NCBI GenBank assembly: GCA_039028975.1
Contig: JBCCHB010000107.1
Span: forward strand, 1-59,706
From: JAHBNG01 sp039028975
GTDB taxonomy: Bacteria; Chloroflexota; Anaerolineae; Caldilineales; Caldilineaceae
Direction of reading: 5' to 3'
Length of the DNA: 59,706 nt
A program made the position numbers and the translations under genes. Of this stretch, positions 52,752-59,706 are shown piece by piece; positions within the stretch are counted from its first letter, which is position 1, and each line of letters begins with the position of its first letter. The notes beneath the pieces were generated by a model. It had not been told where the DNA came from. It did not search any database and saw nothing but the letters and a program-made list of their open reading frames with translations.

Positions 52752-53576
52752 ATGCCTAAAGATACGATCTTTACCATCGGTGCGGCTATGAAGGCCGCTG
52801 ACCTGAGCACCTTTAGCGATTGGTTGATTAGTGGGCAACGGGATCTGGAAATCCAGGACGCTATTTTTTCCGACGTGCTTGATGGTGACTGGCAAGCCGT
52901 CGCTGCACAGATAAACGCGGCGTTGGATGGCTATAATGGTCGCCTTGGGATTCACGGACCATTTATCGATATTTCGATTATGACTCGCGATCCAAGAGCA
53001 CGAGAACTCACCCAAACCCGGCTACTACAAGGGTTGGAATTTGGGGCGGCGATTAAGGCTTCCCATATGGTCGTTCATAGCCCATTTAAGTATTTTGGCG
53101 ACCCCTTTATACCCCATTCACCCGAGTTGGGTCAGGCCGCGGAAATTGAGCAAGTTCACCAAACCCTGGAGCCAGTCGTGGCCGCAGCAACAGCCATGCA
53201 ATGTACGCTGGTCATTGAAACGATCTTTGATCTGAACACGAATCCTCTATTAAACCTGGTTCGCTCTTTTGAATCTGACTACGTGCGCTTTAGCATTGAT
53301 ACCGGTCACGTTTACATTACCCACCTGCGGGGCGGTCCAACGCCCGATCAGTGGGCAGCAGCGGGCAAAGATCTCTTGGCCCACATCCATCTGCAAGATA
53401 CCGATGGTCGCAGTGATCGTCACTGGGCACCGGGGAATGGCAACATCAATTGGTATGCCTTTTTCAAGATCATTGGCCAACTCGAAACGCCACCGCGCCT
53501 GATTTTAGAGATGAAGGAACCAGCCGATATCTTACGGGGTGCTGCCTGGCTGGCTGAGCAAGGCCTTGCTAAATAA
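52752..53576 (+). CDS. Sugar phosphate isomerase/epimerase (TIM barrel)
   Basis: A 274-aa xylose-isomerase-like TIM-barrel protein. Segments consistent with metal and active-site ligands are LGIHGPFIDI, VVHSPFKYFG, TLVIETIFDLN, FSIDTGHVYITH and AHIHLQDTDGRSDRH, and the C-terminus ends in RLILEMKEP. The start at 52752 (MPKDTIF) has GGGGAGGAG just upstream. It probably isomerises or epimerises a sugar or aldehyde; the substrate is unknown. It is divergent from the permease fragment, so it may once have belonged to a sugar-uptake locus. Confidence 0.85.
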   Translation: MPKDTIFTIGAAMKAADLSTFSDWLISGQRDLEIQDAIFSDVLDGDWQAVAAQINAALDGYNGRLGIHGPFIDISIMTRDPRARELTQTRLLQGLEFGAAIKASHMVVHSPFKYFGDPFIPHSPELGQAAEIEQVHQTLEPVVAAATAMQCTLVIETIFDLNTNPLLNLVRSFESDYVRFSIDTGHVYITHLRGGPTPDQWAAAGKDLLAHIHLQDTDGRSDRHWAPGNGNINWYAFFKIIGQLETPPRLILEMKEPADILRGAAWLAEQGLAK

Positions 53577-54235
53577 GCGATTATGGTTGCTGACGAAAAA
53601 TGCGATCTTTTAGCGCAACAGTTGGACTACCCCTTCTGCACCGAGCGCAATACTCGCCGTCCTGTCTAGGCATGAATGGGCGGCGGTTCACCCCTCTGGA
53701 AAGCATCCAGCAACGCCGCAAAAATAGCATCCACACCGCTAGGGTCGTGCTATCGTCGAAGGGAAAACGGATCTATCTATTTCACCATTACCCAAGACTA
53801 GCGTCGCACCATGCTTGCACCCGTTTTCGCTCTGGATCGAATGCAAGCAGTATTCGGTGGAGCCAAGTGTGAATCAACTGAATCCAGGCATCGAAGGTTG
53901 GCTCAGACCGTAGGCTATTGTCTGGCGTCGTTGGACGGCGGGCAATGTCCTTGCGAAGCGTAGAGAAACCAGAGCCAGTACCGTATGATTGGTGACATTT
54001 AGATGGCTGCACTATCGGGATGGTCTTCAAGAACAATTTCTGGCGGAAAGAAGAGGTTATAACATAGCGCTATCGCGTAGCAAATACCGTTGTTGCTTTA
54101 TGAATATTGCTGCTACTATTCTGATAACAGGCTGGACAATAACCTGGTCTCGATTACAATAAGAAGGGTTGCCCTCTTCTGGCCGACTGTGGTACAAAAA
54201 GCAACGTAACATATTATTCATCAAGGAGACCATCT
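53577..54235. other. Gene-poor stretch, unrecognised open frame only
   Basis: About 660 bases. A minus-strand frame (54036-53788) ends in a Trp-rich segment (DAWIQLIHTWLHRILLAFD) but has no recognisable family or ribosome site; it may be a relic. The rest shows no gene, repeat or RNA that I can support. Confidence 0.5.
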
Positions 54236-55114
54236 GTGACGACCTATGTCAACCCCTATTCAACTTCAAAACGCTGGTTGCGTGGCAATTTACATGCGCA
54301 CACTTGCTGTGGCCGGTTTATGGACATTTCTGAAAGTGGGCCAATGTACGCCAGTTTAGGCTACGATTTTCTAGCAGTGACAGACCATAACAAGGCGCCT
54401 AATGTGGGTCAATGGCAAACGTGGCAAGAACAAGCCAAGCTGCTCCTCATTCCAGGGGAAGAAAATGGCCACACAGACCATATTTTAGAAATTGGCGTTC
54501 ATACCGTTACGCAAACAATCGATAACGATTATGCAAATCGTGCCCAGGCTTTACAACAGGCTGGCGGCTTTGTCATAGGCTGTCACCCGCAAGAATACGC
54601 ACACGGGGCGCAAAATATCCACCACGGCTTAGCTGGCTTGCATGCGTTTGAAATTTATAATGGATTACGCGAAAGCCGAGGGTGCGATGAAACCGCCAAC
54701 GTAGCACTATGGGATGAAATTTTGACAGCCGGTGGTCGGATTTGGGGCGTTGCCACCGATGACTTTCATTGTCAATATACGACACCCGGACACGGTTGGG
54801 TCTGTGTGCAGATACCTGAGGTAACCGAAGAAGTCTCTTGGGCGATGATTGTAGCACAATTAAAAGCGGGCGCATTTTACGCCAGTACGTACCCAACGTT
54901 TGAATACATTCACCTGGAAAATAATCAACTTTCCGCCGCCGTTGATCGGCACACAAAATCGATGCGAGTCGTCGGGCCAGGCGGCCAAATTTTATATGAG
55001 GTTAGCGGTACGAAGCTAACCTGGCCTGTCGAGGCAAATCTGACCTATTTTCGGCTCGAAGCCGTGAGCGGGGTGAAAAGGGCTTGGAGTCAACCCTTCT
55101 TCGCAGCAGCGTGA
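54236..55114 (+). CDS. PHP-domain metal-dependent hydrolase
   Basis: A 292-aa PHP-family phosphoesterase or related hydrolase. Metal ligands appear in order: GNLHAHTCCGRF (HxH), FLAVTDHNKAP (DH), IPGEENGH (E), VIGCHPQEY (H) and VATDDFHCQ (D-x-H). The start is GTG 54236 after AAGGAGA. Members hydrolyse phosphoesters, for example of nucleotides or inositols. It is cytoplasmic and the only gene in its stretch. Confidence 0.88.
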   Translation: MTTYVNPYSTSKRWLRGNLHAHTCCGRFMDISESGPMYASLGYDFLAVTDHNKAPNVGQWQTWQEQAKLLLIPGEENGHTDHILEIGVHTVTQTIDNDYANRAQALQQAGGFVIGCHPQEYAHGAQNIHHGLAGLHAFEIYNGLRESRGCDETANVALWDEILTAGGRIWGVATDDFHCQYTTPGHGWVCVQIPEVTEEVSWAMIVAQLKAGAFYASTYPTFEYIHLENNQLSAAVDRHTKSMRVVGPGGQILYEVSGTKLTWPVEANLTYFRLEAVSGVKRAWSQPFFAAA

Positions 55115-55234
55115 ATAAGTGGTATCAATTTTCCTGCGCTTGCACGCGCTCTACGAACCATCTTTCCATCATTCAATATTTTCTATGTAGCCATCAAAAA
55201 CATACGACGGCGAGGTGCTACTACGCCTTGTTTC

Positions 55235-55925
55235 TCAGGAGATATCTACCTGTGGCGTAAAAGCAAAATCGTCATCCAGCGGATAGAGTGGCCGCGTAAC
55301 ATGCTGGTGATTCAACGTTTTAACGTTAGGGCTGGCCGCGCCGGGCACATCGATGGTCAGATTCCGTTCGGCCCAGGCATCGTATTGCTCATATGGCGTA
55401 TGGGGCAGCTTGATTACCACTAGCTCAAAGTGCCTTGGATCCTGACCGATACTGAAATACATGGCGTGCTCACATAGGACGGCTGATTCGCGTGACACCA
55501 CCAGCGTGATATTGCCCATGCTAAGCACGGCAAGTGGGCCGCCCTCCCTAAAGATGCCGTTGTGGTCAACATATCGCCCGCCGGAAAGCAGATCGACCGT
55601 TGCCTCGATCTCTAACGGAGTGAATCGGGCGTCGACCGTGCCACCAACGGATATCTGAATGGTGCTACCGATGCCAGCAGCGAATGCCTGCTGAACCGCG
55701 GGCGCATCGCGAATCGGAAACAGCACGCGGCCCTGATAATCACTCTCCAGCAAGGCTTTGAGAATCGTGTTGCTGCAACCTGTTGCCCCTGAACTGGTGG
55801 CGTCGGCGGCATCGCTAAAGATGATGGGTCCTTTGCTTTGCTGGGCAATGGCGATGGCCTCGTCAACGCTGTGGAGATGGTTGGCGGCCGTCTTGGGTCC
55901 CGAGGGTGGGAGGAGCAGTGGCGAC
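55235..55925 (-). pseudogene. MlrC (M81)-family protein, C-terminal remnant
   Basis: From about 55906 the minus strand reads HLHSVDEAIAIAQQSKGPII, FSDAADATSSGATGCSNTIL, VLFPIRDAPAVQQAFAAGIG and on to a stop at 55235, matching the C-terminal third of microcystinase C-like M81 proteins (Zn-dependent amidohydrolase). An in-frame TAG lies at about 55926 and no N-terminal M81 domain or usable start is present upstream. The remnant is about 225 codons. Confidence 0.8.
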
Positions 55926-56486
55926 TACTTTGAGCCAGATGGAAAGCGCTCGGAGCCATCCACCCGCAACGCCGAGCTCGCTGCCAGACTCTGGTCGATG
56001 AGCGAGTGGCAGATCGCGACGTAGACGAAGCTCGCGCCGCAAACTAACGTTTCGCTAACTCCATAAAGCGCTCGAACTCATTGCTGCAGTCAGCGTGTCA
56101 GCATACCGAAATACTGTAGACTCTGTTAGATTTTCGGCACAAATATGATATACTGGGGCTTACTTGTATATTGCCTTGTATATTGCCTTGATTTCGGGCA
56201 ATTGTCTAATAAGGGGCGGTTCATCAGGGAATCAATCTGCATCATCCCAATTATCAGCGGTTTGGGCGTTACAAACCTTGTTGACTGCTTATGGGTCAGT
56301 GAAAGTCCAGTTGTAGTGCAAATAAAAATATTAAATCATTCGAAACTTTTCGGGCATTGGGAATAGGCATTTGTAGGACTCCATTTCATGGAAGCTAAAC
56401 CTCATGTTTCCCCTACGTTCATCTCACGTTTGTTTTGTATACTTTGTCTACAATAACTTTTGCCACCAACTGCTGGAATTAGTGTT
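55926..56486. other. Gene-free stretch with a 12-bp tandem duplication
   Basis: About 560 bases. TTGTATATTGCC occurs twice head to tail at 56164-56187. A 73-codon plus-strand frame (56145-56366) includes this repeat and lacks recognisable features. From about 56100 on the sequence is clearly more AT-rich. Confidence 0.55.
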
Positions 56487-56615
56487 ATGGCTGTTTCAGG
56501 AATTCTAATAGCTGGCTTCACTTTTGCCACCACAGAAATTTTCTACACAGTTTCAATGTTAGGCGGCCTGGGTATTGCCATGAAACACTTGCTGGAGGAG
56601 CAACACAAGAAGTAA
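56487..56615 (+). CDS. Small hydrophobic protein upstream of P-type ATPase 2
   Basis: A 42-aa frame: MAVSGILIAGFTFATTEIFY, a second hydrophobic run with Gly (TVSMLGGLGIAM) and a basic/acidic tail KHLLEEQHKK. It resembles the short N-terminal hydrophobic leaders of the neighbouring ATPases. There is no strong ribosome site, so it may be a true small membrane protein or a relic. The family is unknown. Confidence 0.35.
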   Translation: MAVSGILIAGFTFATTEIFYTVSMLGGLGIAMKHLLEEQHKK

Positions 56616-56655
56616 ACAGTACCACTTTGTCAATGGCCCTAAAAACGGTGGTCGG

Positions 56656-56853
56656 ATGCGCGTTGCTGACTACTTTCTTTGCCTGCATAGAGCAACCGCC
56701 AACCAGTTCTTGGCTTTGTGCAGCAGATTATCGAAGGTGCTAAATGAAGCTCTATCCCGCAGCAAAAATTCCGGCAGGTTTTGCCGACTATGCGGAAAGC
56801 TTTTGCCCAGTGAGCAGCAAGATCCGTTTCTCTCGACACTAGGAAAAGAGTAA
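56656..56853 (+). CDS. Hypothetical 65-aa protein overlapping ATPase 2 start
   Basis: The frame ends in TAA whose last A is the first base of the ATPase start codon (TAATG), a classic translational-coupling arrangement. The product is basic with a CRLCGKLLPSE motif (C-x2-C). No family is recognised, and chance cannot be excluded. Confidence 0.3.
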   Translation: MRVADYFLCLHRATANQFLALCSRLSKVLNEALSRSKNSGRFCRLCGKLLPSEQQDPFLSTLGKE

Positions 56854-58994
56854 TGCTAGCAGAAATAGTTCTCGGCGGTATCACACTTCATGTTGGAACA
56901 AAGGTGTACAACCGCAAGAAAAAGAGAAAAAAGCTTATTGATAATTTTTCTTATCAAATAGGTCAAGAGCCTCAACTCATTCGATCTCAATCAGCTACTA
57001 CAAACTTACAATCAGCCATTCCAACGTTTATACATAAACGCATTAATCTCTTACGGGTCAACTCACGACGTGAACATCTCAAAAAATCTTCCTCTGCTGT
57101 TGAAACATCATCAAACCAAGTCGTTCGAAAACTCTTTGTAGGTGAATTAGTCGTATCAGCAACGGCATTGGGATTAGCTACAGCGGGTATAGTTTATCCT
57201 ATTTTTAGTCTACTTAGCCTTCCATTTGTAATGTATCGAACGGTGTGGCTTGTTATAGATGCCAGTCAGAAATTACTTCTGGAACATAGAGTAACCATTG
57301 ATACATTGGTGATGATGAACATTCTCACTGGCTTAGCCCTTGGAACGAGTGCTATATTTAGTTCCTCGGGTCTTATATTGGCACTGGTTACTCTGAATCT
57401 CTTCCTCTCATCTTGGAGCCGCAAGCTAATTGCACAGATTCGATATACAACCAAGTCAAGCCTCATCGATATTTTCAAGCAAAAGCCCGATTTTGCATGG
57501 TTATACAAAGATGGTGTTGAAGTCCTGACGGATATCGAAAAATTAGGTCCTGGTGATATTGTTGTTGTAAATGCTGGTGACGTTATTCCCGTTGATGGTC
57601 GAATCGTTGAGGGATTGGCTTCAATTGACCAAAGGATGCTAACTGGGGAAGCCCAACCTGCCGAAAAAGGAGCTGGAGAATCCGTTTTTGCATTGACCAT
57701 GATCATGTCGGGCAAAATTCACATATGTGTAGAAAAGACTGGTGAAGAAACAACTGCCGCTCAAATTGGTCAAATCCTCAATCAAACAATCAATTTCAAA
57801 ACGGGAATGCAGCTATGGGTAGAGGATATCTCTAACCGCTCTGTCATACCAACCCTTGCTGTCTATAGTGTATTACTTCCTACACTGGGTCCACAGAGTG
57901 CATTGGCTGTTCTTGTCGGTCACCCCAAATTTAAGACGACAGTAGCTAGCTATCTCAGCGTCCTTAGCTACTTTAATCTTGCTTCAAAGAATGGAATCCT
58001 CATAAAAGATGGCCTTATTCTAGAGCTGCTGAATGAGGTAGACACCGTTGTCTTTGACAAAACGGGGACACTAACCGAAGAACAACCCCATATTGGTCAG
58101 ATATTCATATCAAAAGGCTACACAGAAGATGACATTTTAACATATGCTGCGGCGGCAGAATATCGCCAAACCCATCCCGTTGCGTTGGCCATTTTACAAG
58201 CCGCTCACTCCAGAGGATTGGAAATCCCTGACATTGATGAAGCAGCTTATAAAGTTGGATATGGACTAACTGTTACGATCGGCGTAGAACTTATTCGCCT
58301 CGGCAGCATTCGCTTTATCCAAGAAGAAAAGCTCTTCGTTCCACCGGAAATCACAAAAGCACAAGAGATTTGCCATGAACAGGGGCATTCACTCGTGCTG
58401 GTAGCTATTAATGACGAGGTTGCTGGTGCTATTGCTTTGCAACCAACCATTCGACCGGAAGCTCAGGCAGTCATCAATGGTTTGCGCAAACATGGCATGC
58501 AGTCTATGTATATTATTTCTGGCGATCATGAAACACCGACGCGGATGTTGGCAAATGAACTAAATATCGATCATTATTTTGCTGAAACATTACCCGAAAA
58601 TAAAGCCGACCTGATTGAGCGGTTACAAAATGATGGTAAAACAGTCTGTTACATTGGTGATGGCATTAATGACAGTATTGCCCTCAAAAAGGCTGCTGTC
58701 TCCGTCTCATTACGCGGCGCTTCAAGCGTCGCCACCGATACTGCTCAGGTCATTTTAATGGATGGAAATTTGACGAAACTGAGTACACTCTTCGAGCTTG
58801 CCGACAGATCTGAAAGAAATATGAAACAAACCTTTTCCCTTGTGCTTGTTCCACATCTCATAAGCCTTGGGGGGATACTATTTCTCCATTTTGGATTGGC
58901 ATCGGCAATCATTTTGAGCCAGCTTGGTTTGGCACTTGGTGTCGTGAATGCAATGCGACCTCGTCTACAAAGCGAAGATGAAATTATTACTTGA
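56853..58994 (+). CDS. P1B-like P-type ATPase lacking the CPC motif (copy 2)
   Basis: A 713-aa paralog of the ATPase at 48337, with actuator RMLTGEAQPAEKG, phosphorylation site VVFDKTGTLTEEQP (Asp402), EYRQTHPVALAI (HP motif), ISGDHETPT and GDGINDSIAL. The TM6 site again lacks CPC: aligned without gaps it reads HPKFKTTVASY (His357-Lys361). The distance from this site to the phosphorylated Asp is the same 44 residues in both copies. The N-terminus is very basic (NRKKKRKKL) and has no HMA domain. AGGAAAAGAG precedes the ATG. The ion or lipid moved is unknown. Confidence 0.9.
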   Translation: MLAEIVLGGITLHVGTKVYNRKKKRKKLIDNFSYQIGQEPQLIRSQSATTNLQSAIPTFIHKRINLLRVNSRREHLKKSSSAVETSSNQVVRKLFVGELVVSATALGLATAGIVYPIFSLLSLPFVMYRTVWLVIDASQKLLLEHRVTIDTLVMMNILTGLALGTSAIFSSSGLILALVTLNLFLSSWSRKLIAQIRYTTKSSLIDIFKQKPDFAWLYKDGVEVLTDIEKLGPGDIVVVNAGDVIPVDGRIVEGLASIDQRMLTGEAQPAEKGAGESVFALTMIMSGKIHICVEKTGEETTAAQIGQILNQTINFKTGMQLWVEDISNRSVIPTLAVYSVLLPTLGPQSALAVLVGHPKFKTTVASYLSVLSYFNLASKNGILIKDGLILELLNEVDTVVFDKTGTLTEEQPHIGQIFISKGYTEDDILTYAAAAEYRQTHPVALAILQAAHSRGLEIPDIDEAAYKVGYGLTVTIGVELIRLGSIRFIQEEKLFVPPEITKAQEICHEQGHSLVLVAINDEVAGAIALQPTIRPEAQAVINGLRKHGMQSMYIISGDHETPTRMLANELNIDHYFAETLPENKADLIERLQNDGKTVCYIGDGINDSIALKKAAVSVSLRGASSVATDTAQVILMDGNLTKLSTLFELADRSERNMKQTFSLVLVPHLISLGGILFLHFGLASAIILSQLGLALGVVNAMRPRLQSEDEIIT

Positions 58995-59130
58995 AAGCCA
59001 TTCTGGTAACGTTCAATTCCCTCAATTCCCATATGTTGCCCAAACTATGGCTGTGATAATTATCTGAACTTCAATTCAATGTGAGATAGGCTTCAGTAAT
59101 TTTTAAACTCTAAAACAAAGTTTAAGGGAA

Positions 59131-59706
59131 ATGGACCAAATTGACATAATGTATAGTGAATTAGCAATTACACCAACGGTTTTTATTGCAGGGCTTAATA
59201 GAAGCGGTACAACGGCTTTGGTACAATCATTTCTAAATATTCCAGATATTGAGGTCTTTAAGGAACCCGGTAAAATTACCTACTCAACAACAGGGTCCAT
59301 AGATTTCTCACACTTCTTTGTGCCTCCAACTTCGCCCGAGATCAAGGCAAGGGTAATTAAACAAAGTATTGGTCACTACACAACTGACCTCTGTACGATA
59401 CCGCTTTATCCAACAATGAATAATAAACCGTGCTTTCTGAGGCAATTTCATTCAATTTTTATTATTAGGAAACCATCATTGACTTGGAATTCTTGGGAAA
59501 TCATGACTCAGTGGATTCAACGAACAGATGAGCCAACTGTGGTTGAAACCTGGGAAGATATCAGACAAAATCATGGTGTTGAAATTGGTTGGGGTAGTTT
59601 TTCACTATTCCGATTGGCCTTTCTTTATTTGTATGAGACTATTAAATATATACAAGCCATTGCTCCAGACAATTTTACTATTGTATGTTTGGAAGACTTA
59701 TCAGAA
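59131..59706 (+). CDS. Sulfotransferase family protein (3' end outside the window)
   Basis: An open frame of 192 codons runs to the window end. The 5'-phosphosulfate loop is clear near residue 20 (FIAGLNRSGTTALVQSFL), and the 3'-phosphate-binding Arg/Ser segment appears as IFIIRKPSLTWNSW. These are the two PAPS-binding elements of sulfotransferases, which transfer sulfate from PAPS to carbohydrates, lipids or proteins. TAAGGGAA precedes the ATG. It lies 136 bases downstream of ATPase 2 in AT-rich DNA that may be horizontally acquired. Confidence 0.85.
   Translation, partial: MDQIDIMYSELAITPTVFIAGLNRSGTTALVQSFLNIPDIEVFKEPGKITYSTTGSIDFSHFFVPPTSPEIKARVIKQSIGHYTTDLCTIPLYPTMNNKPCFLRQFHSIFIIRKPSLTWNSWEIMTQWIQRTDEPTVVETWEDIRQNHGVEIGWGSFSLFRLAFLYLYETIKYIQAIAPDNFTIVCLEDLSE

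Noticed and set aside
53788..54036. 82-codon minus-strand frame, possible transposase remnant
   Set aside because: The Trp-rich end is suggestive, but there is no DDE motif, no inverted terminal repeats and no recognised family.

Overview
The window looks like part of a chromosome of an uncultured, metabolically versatile bacterium, most likely a Chloroflexota (Anaerolineae/Caldilineae type). This rests on gene families common there: a BTAD-NB-ARC-TPR regulator, AAA-like ATPases fused to PD-(D/E)XK nuclease domains, an ASPIC/UnbV lipoprotein, a TPR relic, and many phytanoyl-CoA dioxygenase-like (PhyH) and sulfatase genes. Poribacteria and similar sponge symbionts share the PhyH and sulfatase expansion and cannot be excluded. 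No rRNA, tRNA, CRISPR array or intact insertion sequence was seen.

Layout. 0-16 kb: a decayed OLD-family nuclease, three CxPxR sulfatases, two PhyH dioxygenases, an Fsr-like MFS transporter, a TIM-barrel isomerase, a large SARP-type regulator, a TAT-exported sulfite-oxidase-like molybdoenzyme, and relics of three further genes. 16-17 kb: a long gene-free stretch made of palindromic repeats. 17-23 kb: a hydroxyacid dehydrogenase, then hypF-(hypC remnant)-hypD-hypE for [NiFe]-hydrogenase cofactor assembly. 23-31.5 kb: a sulfur cluster on the minus strand (three YeeE/YedE membrane proteins, a 55-aa DUF2892 protein, a double-DUF302 lipoprotein, a SulP permease and a persulfide-dioxygenase/rhodanese fusion) with a divergent LysR regulator. 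31.5-45 kb: an accessory catabolic region with PhyH genes and fragments, a Gfo/Idh/MocA dehydrogenase, a luciferase-like monooxygenase, a nucleoside hydrolase, a GH43 glycosidase, an APH-like kinase, an FG-GAP lipoprotein and two ATPase-nuclease fusions. 45-59.7 kb: two related P1B-like P-type ATPases lacking the usual CPC metal site, an HpaB-type flavin monooxygenase, another isomerase, a PHP hydrolase, several chimeric gene scars, and a sulfotransferase running off the end.

Together the genes suggest uptake and breakdown of sulfated and decorated sugars or lipids: sulfatases, GH43, isomerases, dehydrogenases and Fe(II)/2-oxoglutarate-type oxygenases, with the sulfur cluster handling sulfate, thiosulfate and persulfide. 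About a dozen decayed or chimeric genes, several carrying single in-frame TGA codons, and many families of palindromic intergenic repeats show active genome erosion and rearrangement. The least ordinary signals are the paired CPC-less P-type ATPases sharing an H-x-[RK]-[FY]-K signature at the lost metal site, and a hypC reduced to seven codons behind a perfect ribosome binding site.
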